In this document: positions 1 to 6,824 of the stretch, piece after piece
Position numbering within the stretch: the first letter of the stretch is position 1
How the letters are laid out: the number at the start of each line of letters is the position of its first letter
Source of the DNA: Deltaproteobacteria bacterium
Lineage (GTDB): Bacteria > Desulfobacterota > Syntrophia > Syntrophales > UBA2210
Direction: 5' to 3'
Assembly (NCBI GenBank): GCA_016934695.1
Contig: JAFGSH010000108.1
Coordinates: forward strand, 1-14,564
DNA length: 14,564 nt
Notes under the pieces: generated by a model
What the model was told of the DNA's origin: nothing
Databases searched by the model: none
Seen by the model: only the letters and a program-made list of their open reading frames with translations
Program-made: the position numbers and the translations under genes

Positions 1-324
1 GAGCGTCCCCGTGACGTTGTTGTAATAGTAGCGAAGCGGCACGGCGACGGATTCCCCCACCGCCTTCAGCCCCGCGAAGTGGATCACGGTATCGACCGGG
101 GCGCCTTCAAAGACCTTGTCCAGGGCAGGGCTATCCAGCAGGTCCACCGGATAAAATTCCAGGGACCTGCCCGCGATCTGTTGCACCCTCTTCAGGGATT
201 CCCGCTTGCTGTTGACGAGGTTGTCGACGACCACCACGTCGCACCCCGCCTCGAGCAGCGCCAGGCAGGTGTGGCTCCCGATATATCCGGCCCCGCCCGT
301 TACCAGTATCCGCGTGTCACGCAT
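1..324 (-). CDS. galE: UDP-glucose 4-epimerase, N-terminal part (truncated by window edge)
   Basis: Only the first 108 codons are inside the window; the gene runs off the left edge. The product belongs to the extended short-chain dehydrogenase/reductase family and would interconvert UDP-glucose and UDP-galactose (or a related sugar nucleotide) in the cytoplasm using bound NAD. The start reads [19 protein letters not shown], with the Rossmann dinucleotide loop TGGAGYIG at residues 9-16. An acidic VVVDNL strand end follows (NAD ribose contact in this family). Further on are [11 protein letters not shown] and [10 protein letters not shown], both typical of GalE. The ATG at 322-324 is preceded on the minus strand by GGGAGG at a reasonable distance. 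It is divergent from the lipoprotein gene. The catalytic YxxxK lies outside the window, so a related epimerase with another substrate cannot be fully excluded. Confidence 0.9.
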   Translation of the reverse strand, partial: MRDTRILVTGGAGYIGSHTCLALLEAGCDVVVVDNLVNSKRESLKRVQQIAGRSLEFYPVDLLDSPALDKVFEGAPVDTVIHFAGLKAVGESVAVPLRYYYNNVTGTL

Positions 325-423
325 TCCCCAGCCTCCCGAGGCGGACAGTAGCACACTTTTGAGGGATAAGGCAACGCCGCAGAGCGCAGCATCTCGAAGT
401 ATTTCTCTTCTTCTTGTTTCCGG

Positions 424-452
424 TTGACAGCCGGAAGATAGTCACGTACATT
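424..452 (+). promoter_or_regulatory. Candidate sigma70 promoter of the lipoprotein gene
   Basis: A perfect TTGACA (424-429) is followed after 17 bp by TACATT (447-452, four of six matches). It lies about 40 bp upstream of the lipoprotein start, in the divergent intergenic region with galE. It is a consensus match only. Confidence 0.5.
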
Positions 453-492
453 TCCTCTGAGGGAAGGACAAACCGGACAAGGAGGATTCACC

Positions 493-1179
493 ATGAACCG
501 TTTTTTCTCACGTGCCGCAACGGCCGTGATGGCGCTGGCGGTATCGATATCCCTGTTCTCCTGCGCCCCCGTCAACCTGTACACGGTCACCATGCAATAC
601 CTGCCCCCGGAAACCGCCGCTCCCGCAGCCGGAAAGGCGGCGGGCATCCCCGTTACCGTGGCCGCATTTAACGACGCACGAGAGATCGACGACACGATCC
701 GTATCGGCACGGTCGTGCTCTCCGACGGGAAGGAAGTGCCGATCCTCCCGAAGGACCGCAGGCCCGCGGAGACGGTTACCGAAGCCGTCAGGAAATGCCT
801 CTCCGAAGAGGGGTATTCCCCCTCCCCTGAGACCCCCGCATGGGACCTGAAGATCGGCTCCATCGACAAGCTGTGGGGGACAGCCCTCCTGATGGGGGGC
901 ACCATCGACCGGCTCGAGGTCGTCTGCCACAAGGAGGGGGTCAAGAAGACCTACCGGACGGACGTCAAGCTGACGATTGTCTTCGCCGATGCCCGAGGCG
1001 CCAGGATACTCCGCACGACGGAGGCCGCCGCGACCTCTTCGCTGGTACACGTCAGTTTTTCCGAGGAGATGCTGGGGCAGCAGATCAGCACAACCCTCTC
1101 GAAGGCCATCAGGCAGGTGTGCTCAGACGGGAAAACGATCCCGGAAATCCTTGGGCGGATGGCGAGGGAACGGGACTAG
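493..1179 (+). CDS. Putative lipoprotein (YajG-like style, function unknown)
   Basis: 228 residues. The N-terminus has basic residues, a hydrophobic stretch and a lipobox ending LFSC with the lipidated cysteine at residue 24, so a membrane-anchored lipoprotein facing the periplasm is expected. After a Pro/Ala-rich linker, the mature part has a strand such as VTVAAFNDARE followed by IRIGTVV. An SVPILPKDR-like stretch (VPILPKDRRPAETVTEAV) then leads into a helix and a KCLSEEGY turn. This resembles small outer-membrane lipoproteins of the YajG type, in which one copy of the chain binds a larger assembly, but the similarity is by eye only. The ATG at 493 has a strong AAGGAGG (479-485) 7 nt upstream. 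It stands alone between galE and the cold-shock gene. Cysteines also occur in the mature domain (VVCHKEG, RQVCSDG). No firm function can be given. Confidence 0.75.
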   Translation: MNRFFSRAATAVMALAVSISLFSCAPVNLYTVTMQYLPPETAAPAAGKAAGIPVTVAAFNDAREIDDTIRIGTVVLSDGKEVPILPKDRRPAETVTEAVRKCLSEEGYSPSPETPAWDLKIGSIDKLWGTALLMGGTIDRLEVVCHKEGVKKTYRTDVKLTIVFADARGARILRTTEAAATSSLVHVSFSEEMLGQQISTTLSKAIRQVCSDGKTIPEILGRMARERD

Positions 1180-1240
1180 GGCGTGAAAAATCCTCCTCCG
1201 GGAGAGAGGGGAAATCGGCCCCGGAGCCGGAAAAAAGGGC

Positions 1241-1268
1241 TTGACTTGCCCCAAAAATACGATATAGT
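1241..1268 (+). promoter_or_regulatory. Sigma70 promoter of the cold-shock gene
   Basis: TTGACT (1241-1246), a 16-bp spacer, then TATAGT (1263-1268, five of six matches). Transcription from here would begin near 1275 and give a leader of about 170 nt before the GTG start, the kind of long untranslated leader known for cold-inducible csp genes. Confidence 0.65.
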
Positions 1269-1322
1269 ATCGCGCAGTGTGTCAAAAAAGCGCTCTCGCT
1301 TACAGATAGGGGGGGGAGTGCG

Positions 1323-1415
1323 TAAAGTTAGGATTGAGACATTTTAAAGTACGACTTTAGACATCTGGATGCTCAGACCTCTGCGTTCTTCTTACATGCA
1401 GGCGATCCTACTTTA
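1323..1415 (+). promoter_or_regulatory. Structured 5' leader of the cold-shock gene (possible RNA thermosensor)
   Basis: Two structures can be drawn. Long-range: TAAAG (1323-1327) plus TAGGAT (1329-1334) pair with ATCCTACTTTA (1405-1415), 11 pairs with T1328 bulged. Local: TAAAGT (1345-1350) pairs with ACTTTA (1354-1359) around a 3-nt loop. Because TAAAGT occurs twice and (A)CTTTA twice, the arms can exchange partners. The long-range helix ends 11 nt before the Shine-Dalgarno AAAGGAGGG (1427-1435). An eight-G run lies at 1309-1316. Pairing is read directly from the sequence; a regulatory role is inferred from the known behaviour of csp leaders. Confidence 0.4.
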
Positions 1416-1443
1416 GAAAAATCAAGAAAGGAGGGTTGCCGTA

Positions 1444-1644
1444 GTGTCTGAAGGTACCGTGAAGTGGTTCAACGCAAGTAAGGGCTTCGGCTTCATCGAA
1501 AACGATGAAGGTGGCGATGTGTTCGTTCATTACAGCGCTATCCAGAGCGAAGGCTTCAGGACCCTGGAAGAGAATCAGCGCGTATCGTTCGATATCGAGC
1601 AAGGCGCCAAAGGTCCGGCAGCTACCAACGTCAAAATCATCTAA
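1444..1644 (+). CDS. cspA: Cold-shock protein, CspA family
   Basis: 66 residues, the usual length of a single cold-shock (OB-fold) domain. The protein binds single-stranded RNA and DNA in the cytoplasm and melts mRNA structure. The opening [17 protein letters not shown] contains RNP1 (KGFGFI), followed by RNP2 (VFVHYSAI) and the later conserved stretch [17 protein letters not shown]. The start is GTG at 1444, 8 nt after an excellent Shine-Dalgarno AAAGGAGGG (1427-1435). No other start gives the canonical N-terminus. The gene has its own promoter, a long leader and an intrinsic terminator, so it is a monocistronic unit. Which paralogue it is (cold-inducible or constitutive) cannot be told from the protein alone; the leader favours a regulated one. 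Confidence 0.96.
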   Translation: MSEGTVKWFNASKGFGFIENDEGGDVFVHYSAIQSEGFRTLEENQRVSFDIEQGAKGPAATNVKII

Positions 1645-1667
1645 GTAAGCAGTGACTTCAACGAAAA

Positions 1668-1703
1668 GGGCGTTCCGGGAATTTCTCCGGAACGCCTTTT
1701 TAT
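1668..1703 (+). terminator. Intrinsic terminator of the cold-shock gene
   Basis: GCGTTCCGG (1670-1678) pairs perfectly with CCGGAACGC (1687-1695) around an 8-nt loop. The stem is extended by G1669-C1696 and followed by TTTTT (1697-1701). An A-run before the stem means it could also stop transcripts arriving on the minus strand from hemA. Confidence 0.9.
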
Positions 1704-1876
1704 TGTGCCGCTCCCTCGAAAATCACGCCCTCCTCGGAGAGTGCCATCCTCACCCATCCCCTGATTGTCCACGCGATCGACCGCGTTATCTGCGCCATGC
1801 TCGGCATCGGTTCCCGGGTCCTGCCGACCGGCAGGGCCTCCGGGGAAATGGGGATCGGTGAGGAACCAGTCGACAT
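1700..1876 (-). CDS. Possible small hypothetical protein downstream of hemA (58 codons)
   Basis: On the minus strand an ATG at 1874-1876 opens a 58-codon frame ending at TAA 1700-1702, inside the cold-shock terminator. Its second half (from MAQITRSIAW onward, ending EGVIFEGAAQ) reads like real protein, with a Trp-rich amphipathic stretch. Third codon positions are strongly G/C, as in the neighbouring genes. The same frame stays open upstream to just past the hemA stop without another ATG. No good Shine-Dalgarno precedes the ATG, and a neighbouring frame also gives protein-like residues around 1850-1880. It could therefore be the remnant of a longer gene that has been frameshifted. I do not recognise it. 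It may equally be chance open frame in GC-rich DNA. Confidence 0.25.
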   Translation of the reverse strand: MSTGSSPIPISPEALPVGRTREPMPSMAQITRSIAWTIRGWVRMALSEEGVIFEGAAQ

Positions 1877-1958
1877 CGACGGGACGGTCCCACGGATCGA
1901 GGTGTCCAGGCTGCCGGAGGGAGGCTCCTGGAGCGGATCATCCGCAGGGAATAAGGGA

Positions 1959-3221
1959 TTACTTCAGCCTGAACAGCCTCTTGACCGCCGCCACGTAGGG
2001 ATCGGCGCCGCCGTCGCGGCTCTCCCTCTTCAGGCCGACGACGGGATCATGGAGGATCTTGTTGACCACGGAGTTGACGAGGATCTCTATGTTCTTCCGC
2101 TCGGCCTCGCCCAGGGTCTTCATCCACGCATGAGACTTCTCCAGCTCTCCCCGGACGATCTGCTCGGCCTTCCCCTTCAGGTCCACGATCGTCGGGACGA
2201 CATCGAGCGTGGCGTGCCACCCGGAAAACTTCGCGACCTCCTCGTCGATGATGGCCTGCGCCTTCTGCGCCTCCCGGAGGCGGGTCTGCGTATTCCGGTC
2301 GACGACCCCCTGGAGGTCGTCGATATTGTACAGGTACACGTTGTCGATCTGTTCCGCGGCGGGGTCGATGTCCCGCGGCACCGCCACGTCGATCAGGAAG
2401 AGGAGCCGGTTCTTCCGCCTGTGCAGCGCCGCCTCCGCCATATCGGCGGATATGACGTACTCGGGAGACCCCGTGGAGCTGATCACGATATCGACGTCCC
2501 CCAGCTTCTCGCCCAGGAGCTCGAACTCGACCGGGAGGCCGTCGAAGTCGTTCGCCAGCCTGACGGCGTTCTCGTACGTGCGGTTGGTGAAGAGCATCCG
2601 GCCGACGCCGCTGTCCATGAGATGCCGCGCCGCGAGCTCCGCCATCTCCCCCGCCCCTACGAGGAGCACCCGTTTCCCCTCGAGGGTCCCGAATATCTTC
2701 TTGGCAAGCTCGACCGCGGCATAGCTGACGGAGACGGCGTTGTTCGCGATGGCGGTCTCGGTCCTCACCCGCTTGGCCACCCGGAAGGCGTGGTGGAGCA
2801 GCTTGTTCAGTATGACTCCGGATGTCTTCTGTTTCAAGCAGAGGCGGTAGGAATCCTTGACCTGCCCCAGGATCTGCGGCTCCCCCATGACCATCGAGTC
2901 GAGGCTCGACGCGACCCGGAAGAGATGGCGCACCGCTCCCTCATCGCGGTACAGGTAGAGACATCTCTGCATCTCCCCTGGGGAGAGGTTCCCGTGCGCG
3001 GTGATGAACGACTTCAGTTTCTCCACACCGGCGTCCGGGTCCTGCATATTCGCCAGCACCTCGACCCGGTTGCAGGTGGAAAGGTACAGCACCTCCTCGA
3101 CCTGCGGGATCTTTTTCAATTCTTCGAAGGGCTTCCCTCCCTCCCCGCACGATATGGACAACCGTTCCCTGATGCTCAGGGGGGCGCTTCTGTGATTGAT
3201 TCCGAGGAGGATGATACCCAT
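1959..3221 (-). CDS. hemA: Glutamyl-tRNA reductase
   Basis: 420 residues from the chosen start, normal for the family. It reduces glutamyl-tRNA(Glu) with NADPH to glutamate-1-semialdehyde, the first committed step of the C5 route to tetrapyrroles. The catalytic cysteine is in LSTCNRVEV and falls at residue 50 from the ATG at 3219-3221. That matches the E. coli numbering and supports this start over an in-frame GTG six codons upstream (3239). Other signatures are GINHRSAPL at the N-terminus, MVMGEPQILGQVK, the NADPH-binding VGAGEMAELAARHL and NRTYENA, and a C-terminal helical dimerisation region. It lies 21 nt downstream of ccsA and is probably cotranscribed. No hemC follows it, unlike in many genomes. 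Confidence 0.97.
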   Translation of the reverse strand: MGIILLGINHRSAPLSIRERLSISCGEGGKPFEELKKIPQVEEVLYLSTCNRVEVLANMQDPDAGVEKLKSFITAHGNLSPGEMQRCLYLYRDEGAVRHLFRVASSLDSMVMGEPQILGQVKDSYRLCLKQKTSGVILNKLLHHAFRVAKRVRTETAIANNAVSVSYAAVELAKKIFGTLEGKRVLLVGAGEMAELAARHLMDSGVGRMLFTNRTYENAVRLANDFDGLPVEFELLGEKLGDVDIVISSTGSPEYVISADMAEAALHRRKNRLLFLIDVAVPRDIDPAAEQIDNVYLYNIDDLQGVVDRNTQTRLREAQKAQAIIDEEVAKFSGWHATLDVVPTIVDLKGKAEQIVRGELEKSHAWMKTLGEAERKNIEILVNSVVNKILHDPVVGLKRESRDGGADPYVAAVKRLFRLK

Positions 3222-3242
3222 ACGCTCCGCACCCTGCACCGA

Positions 3243-4058
3243 TCAGAACCGGTGCATCGTCACAAAGAAGGCATTGACGCCGACAAAGGCAAAGACGAGT
3301 CCCGCGAAGGCGATGATCGAGAGAACGGCCGCCTTTCTCCCCTTCCACCCGATGGCGATCCGCTGGTGGACCACGACGGCGTACAGAAGCCAGGCGGCCG
3401 CCGTAAAGACCTGTTTCGGGTCCCAGTGCCAGTCGCTCCCCCAGACCGTCCGCGCCCATACCGATCCCGCGATGATCCCGAACGTCAGGAGCGGGAAGCC
3501 CCAGATGGTGCACAGGTGATTGATCCGGTCGAGGTCCTGCAGGGACGGAAGCAGACGGCTGAATCCGCGCACTCTCTTCTCCCGTATCAGCCGGTCCTGC
3601 ATCAGATACATGATCCCCGCCAGGCAGGCCAGGACGAAGAGGGCTCCTCCGATCAGGAGGAGCACGATATGGATGGAAACCAGGGGACCGCGCAGGGCGG
3701 ACGGGAAGGGATCTCCTCCGGTCATCCCCGCGGAGGCCGCCACCGTCATCACCACGACCACCGGCGAGACGAAGGCCCCGAGCACCTGCGTCTTTGTCCG
3801 TGTCTGAAAGATGAGATACAGACCGGCAACGGCCCAGGCGGTGAAGGAGAGCGAGGTGTAGATATTCGCCGACGGGACGGAGGCGCCTCCGCTCCACTGG
3901 ATCGCGATATGGACGGTGTGCAAGACGAACGCCAGGGCCAGCACCCACGTCGAGGCCCTGGCCACGCGCACCCTCCCCGCGAAGAGCGAGGCGACGTATC
4001 CCGCCGTGCTCAGAAGATACGCGGCGAGCGCGAACCGGAAAAAAAGCAGCTCCATCAT
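3243..4058 (-). CDS. ccsA: Cytochrome c assembly protein CcsA/HemX family
   Basis: 271 residues with about eight hydrophobic membrane segments. The family exports or handles heme for System II cytochrome c maturation; the Bacillus HemX homologue sits beside hemA. The tryptophan-rich heme-handling motif WGSDWHWDPK spans residues 206-215. Candidate heme-ligand or conserved histidines are H47 and H50 (LHTVHI), H130 (SIHIVLLL), H231 (VVHQRIAIGWKGRKAA) and the C-terminal TMHRF, where CcsA proteins usually end in a His-Ser-Tyr-like tail. Two adjacent ATGs (4058 and 4055) are possible starts; an AGAAGG lies just upstream. It is followed by hemA after about 20 nt. The expected partner ResB/CcsB is not in the window. 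A role tied to heme synthesis regulation (HemX) rather than cytochrome assembly remains possible. Confidence 0.9.
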   Translation of the reverse strand: MMELLFFRFALAAYLLSTAGYVASLFAGRVRVARASTWVLALAFVLHTVHIAIQWSGGASVPSANIYTSLSFTAWAVAGLYLIFQTRTKTQVLGAFVSPVVVVMTVAASAGMTGGDPFPSALRGPLVSIHIVLLLIGGALFVLACLAGIMYLMQDRLIREKRVRGFSRLLPSLQDLDRINHLCTIWGFPLLTFGIIAGSVWARTVWGSDWHWDPKQVFTAAAWLLYAVVVHQRIAIGWKGRKAAVLSIIAFAGLVFAFVGVNAFFVTMHRF

Positions 4059-4098
4059 GAATACCTTCTCACACCGTTACCGTCCGCGAGTTCTCCCC

Positions 4099-4188
4099 TG
4101 TCATTCCGAGGAGCTTTCAGATCTTGTGTTCTTAAGGTCTTATGGCGCGAAGATTTCTCGCCCCGATACATCGGGATTCGAAATGACA
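4099..4188. repeat. 90-bp palindromic dispersed-type repeat with near-matching ends
   Basis: The ends are TGTCATTCCGA (4099-4109) and TTCGAAATGACA (up to 4188), an imperfect terminal inverted repeat. Inside are GCGAAGATTTCTCGC and a hairpin CCCGAT-AC-ATCGGG (4162-4175). This TGTCATTCCGA...ATCGGGATTCGAAATGACA pattern is of a kind I know as a recurrent intergenic repeat in deltaproteobacterial and other genomes. Copy number in this genome cannot be seen from one window. It separates the siroheme gene from ccsA and may act as an mRNA hairpin between them. Confidence 0.65.
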
Positions 4189-4263
4189 AATAACGACAGT
4201 TATTCAAACCCCTTCGCATGCAGACACCTCGGACCTGCGACAGCCATGTGCCGAGCCCGGCAT

Positions 4264-4911
4264 TCAGAACTCCACCTCGATATCCTCGCCGGTCAGGTCC
4301 CTGATGATCTCCCGCACCCGGTCCCCCTTTCCCTCCCTGATATACCGGAGGATCGGGGAATCCAGCACGGACTCGAAGAGTTTCCTGTTTTCCTCGGACG
4401 GAGCCCCCTGGGCGATGATCCTCCCCCTGAGGACCCCCATGATCGTCAGGAGCGTCCCGTATTCGGGGCCGTACCGCTCCTCGATCTCCTCGCGCAGCCT
4501 CCTGGCCAGCGCCGGGCTCTTCCCCCCGGTCGATACGGCCACCAGGAGGTCGCCCCGGCGGAAGGTCGACGGGACGATGAAGGCGCACCGGGCGGGGTCG
4601 TCCACGATATTCACCAGAATCCCCCGGCCGCGGGCGTCCTGCGAGATCTGCCCGTTGACCTCATCCCGGTCGGTCGCCCCGATCACCAGGAAGGCGCCGT
4701 CCAGGCAGTCCTTCCGGTAGTCGGCCGGGATCCACTCGATCCTCCCGGCATCCGCCATCCCGCGCAGGACCTCCGTCAGCTCCCGCGCGACGAGGACCAC
4801 CAGCGCGCCGCATTCGAGGAGATCGCCCGCCTTCCTCTCGGCGACCTCTCCTCCCCCCACAACGACGCACCGCTCATTCGAGATGTCGAGACACACGGGA
4901 TAAAATCGCAT
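4264..4911 (-). CDS. Precorrin-2 dehydrogenase / sirohydrochlorin ferrochelatase (Met8/CysG N-domain type)
   Basis: 215 residues from the ATG at 4909-4911; an ATG three codons upstream (4920) is possible but sits directly against GAGAGG, so the downstream start is favoured. The enzyme oxidises precorrin-2 to sirohydrochlorin with NAD and may insert iron to make siroheme. Visible motifs from the chosen start are MRFYPVCLDI, the Rossmann loop VVVGGGEVAERKA (17-29), ATDRDEVN (79-86), NIVDDPARCAF (101-111) and the helix SPALARRLREEIE. Asp104 corresponds to the catalytic aspartate of E. coli CysG. The SAM-dependent methyltransferase domain of full CysG is absent, so uroporphyrinogen methylation must be encoded elsewhere. 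In sulfate reducers siroheme feeds both sulfite reductase and the alternative siroheme-to-heme route; which applies here is not shown. Confidence 0.92.
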   Translation of the reverse strand: MRFYPVCLDISNERCVVVGGGEVAERKAGDLLECGALVVLVARELTEVLRGMADAGRIEWIPADYRKDCLDGAFLVIGATDRDEVNGQISQDARGRGILVNIVDDPARCAFIVPSTFRRGDLLVAVSTGGKSPALARRLREEIEERYGPEYGTLLTIMGVLRGRIIAQGAPSEENRKLFESVLDSPILRYIREGKGDRVREIIRDLTGEDIEVEF

Positions 4912-4959
4912 CCGCTCCATCCTCTCAAGAAATCAGAGAGAAATGATTATCACGAAGAC

Positions 4960-4982
4960 CTTGAAAGTTCAAGGCGCTTGAA
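4960..4982. promoter_or_regulatory. Inverted repeat CTTGAA-AG-TTCAAG with a third half-site, candidate operator
   Basis: CTTGAA (4960-4965) and TTCAAG (4968-4973) form a perfect palindromic pair, and a third CTTGAA follows at 4977-4982. The array sits in the divergent gap between the siroheme gene and prmA. It overlaps TTGAAA (4961-4966), a possible plus-strand -35 with a weak TATCCG at 4984-4989. On the minus strand TTGAAC is followed by GATAAT. A regulator binding here could affect both directions, but no regulator is known. Confidence 0.35.
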
Positions 4983-5086
4983 ATATCCGCGAAGGGGTGA
5001 TAGCCTCCCTGCAGAGAGAGGCAATCCGGTCCCGAGGCCATGGAACACGCCGCTCCAGGTTTTTCACAGACGACAGGAGACACGGC

Positions 5087-6016
5087 ATGCCTGCCACAAA
5101 AGAGAAGTGGATCGAGATCACCATCCTGACGCCGCCGGAGCTGACCGACGCGCTGTCGAACTTCCTGGAGGAGATGGGAACGGGAGGCGTGTTTCAGGAA
5201 GCGGCTGTGGATGATTTCTTCGACAGTTCCCCGGGTCCCGCGCAGGAAACGATCAAGGCTTACCTCCCCTGGAGCCGCGCCACCAGGCAGCAGACGGAGC
5301 GCGTCGCGGCGTACATAGAGAGCCTTTCCTCACTTTTTCCGAAGCTGGAGAAGCCCCGCCTCTCCGCAAAGAACATCGTCGATCCCGGCTGGGGCGAACA
5401 GTGGAAGAAATACTTCAAGCCCCTCAGGATAAGCGACAACATCGTCATCAAACCGACCTGGGAGCGGTACTCCCCCGCCAGCAGCGACATCGTCGTCGAC
5501 ATCGACCCCGGTATGGCCTTCGGCACGGGGCAGCACCCCTCTACCAGGATGTGCATCGTCGCCATCGAGGAGATACTGCTCAGGGACAGCGCCCGCGAAG
5601 AACGGACGGTCCTGGATGTCGGAACGGGGACGGGGCTTCTCGCCATCTGCGCGGCGAAGCTCGGCGCGCGGGCCGTGACAGGGATAGACATCGATCCGAA
5701 GGCCGTCGAGATCGCGGGGAGAAACATCGTCATCAACGGCGTGGAAGACCGGGTCGAGATCCTCAACCGCGATGTCGCTCTCTGCGGGGGCAGCTTCGAC
5801 CTGATCGTGGCAAACCTGATATCCGGGGTGTTCATACAGCTCCACGAGCACCTGATATCCCTCCTGAATCCCGGAGGACATCTCATAGCATCGGGAATCA
5901 CCGAGCATGAAGCGAAGGACGTGGAGAAGGTATTCTGCAACGGAGACGTGACCCTGCACGGCACGCAAGCCGAAAAGGAATGGGTCTGCTACACCTTCCG
6001 GAAGGCGGGCCGCTGA
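5087..6016 (+). CDS. prmA: Ribosomal protein L11 methyltransferase
   Basis: 309 residues, close to the family norm. It trimethylates ribosomal protein L11 at several amino groups using S-adenosylmethionine, in the cytoplasm. The N-terminal L11-recognition domain begins KWIEITILTPPELTDALSNF. The linker holds WGEQWKKYFKPLRI, followed by the hallmark DIDPGMAFGTGQHPSTR (138-154). SAM-binding motif I is LDVGTGTGLLAI (from residue 176), with an acidic GIDIDPKAVE after it and VANLIS (241-246) as the catalytic-region motif. The ATG at 5087 has AGGAGA (5075-5080) at 6-nt spacing. In-frame upstream codons back to 4997 lack the family's N-terminus. It leads a three-gene run with rsmE and an RDD protein. 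Confidence 0.95.
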   Translation: MPATKEKWIEITILTPPELTDALSNFLEEMGTGGVFQEAAVDDFFDSSPGPAQETIKAYLPWSRATRQQTERVAAYIESLSSLFPKLEKPRLSAKNIVDPGWGEQWKKYFKPLRISDNIVIKPTWERYSPASSDIVVDIDPGMAFGTGQHPSTRMCIVAIEEILLRDSAREERTVLDVGTGTGLLAICAAKLGARAVTGIDIDPKAVEIAGRNIVINGVEDRVEILNRDVALCGGSFDLIVANLISGVFIQLHEHLISLLNPGGHLIASGITEHEAKDVEKVFCNGDVTLHGTQAEKEWVCYTFRKAGR

Positions 6017-6058
6017 CGCCGTTCCCGGACCGTGTCTTCGAATACCCGGAGAGAGACC

Positions 6059-6823
6059 GTGGCCGAACCGAGAATCTACCACCCTCAGACCCTCGACGAG
6101 GGAGCCGCCATTGAGTTGGAGGAGGATTACCGCGTCTACCTGCGGGACGTCCTGCGGCTCAACGAGGGGGACGAGCTGACCCTCTTCGACGGGGTGGGGC
6201 ATGAATACCGGGCCGTCATCCGGGGCTTCACGCCCAATATCGTCCGCCTGGAGGTGATCACGAAGGAGGACATCGCCCTCCCCGGGACGCGGATCACCCT
6301 TGCCCAGTCGCTCCCCAAGGGGGGAAAGATGGAGTTCATCATCCAGAAGGCCACGGAGCTGGGGGTCAGCCGGATCATCCCCTTCATCTCCGCACGCTCC
6401 ATCCCCCGCCTCGCGGGGGAACGGGCCGCCGCGAAGGCGGCGCGATGGCGCAAGGTGGCTGTCGAGGCGTCCCGCCAGTGCGGCAGGGCGGATGTCCCCG
6501 AGGTGGACGAGATCGCATCCTTCGACGAGATGCTCCACGAGGCCAACGCGGACGCCCTCCGGATCATCCTCTGGGAAGGAGAAGCTCGACAGGGGATACG
6601 CGACATACTGACCGATGAACGGTATGCCGGGGCGGACAGCTTCTGCGTCGTCATCGGCCCGGAAGGGGGCTTCTCCTGGAACGAGATCGAAAAGGCCCGG
6701 CGATGCGGCTTTATCTCCGCGAGCCTGGGAAAACTGATCCTGAGGACCGAAACGGCCCCCCTCGCCGTCCTGGCCATCCTCCAGTACGAAAAGGGGCTGT
6801 TCGATACGGTACCGGGGACATGA
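6059..6823 (+). CDS. rsmE: 16S rRNA (uracil(1498)-N3)-methyltransferase
   Basis: 254 residues from GTG at 6059, which has GGAGAG (6048-6053) 5 nt upstream. An earlier in-frame GTG at 6032 would overlay that ribosome-binding site and adds residues unlike the family. RsmE is a SPOUT-class (trefoil knot) enzyme that methylates N3 of U1498 in 16S rRNA of the assembled 30S subunit. An N-terminal PUA-like domain (RIYHPQ, YLRDVLRLNEGDELTLFDG) precedes LAQSLPKGGKMEFIIQKATE (81-100) and EASRQCGR (137-144). The SAM-binding knot motifs IGPEGGFS (199-206) and LGKLILRTETAPLA (223-236) follow. The pairing with prmA is common in bacteria. The stop TGA is separated by a single base from the next gene's ATG. 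Confidence 0.95.
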   Translation: MAEPRIYHPQTLDEGAAIELEEDYRVYLRDVLRLNEGDELTLFDGVGHEYRAVIRGFTPNIVRLEVITKEDIALPGTRITLAQSLPKGGKMEFIIQKATELGVSRIIPFISARSIPRLAGERAAAKAARWRKVAVEASRQCGRADVPEVDEIASFDEMLHEANADALRIILWEGEARQGIRDILTDERYAGADSFCVVIGPEGGFSWNEIEKARRCGFISASLGKLILRTETAPLAVLAILQYEKGLFDTVPGT

Positions 6824-6824
6824 C

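Larger units (their letters stand above)
1645..1958. other. Intergenic region between cspA and hemA
   Basis: Besides the terminator and the doubtful 58-codon frame, the only structure seen is a hairpin CCTGCC-GACC-GGCAGG (1820-1835). It has no T-run, so it is not a convincing terminator for hemA. cspA and hemA are convergent here. Confidence 0.5.

Noticed and set aside
1797..4193. Very long plus-strand open frame (798 codons)
   Set aside because: It is antisense to hemA and ccsA, whose minus-strand products have clear catalytic motifs; the plus-strand product is Arg/Asp/Pro-rich, typical of shadow frames in GC-rich DNA.
3916..5214. Long plus-strand open frame (432 codons)
   Set aside because: Runs through the palindromic repeat and antisense to the siroheme gene; low-complexity shadow product.
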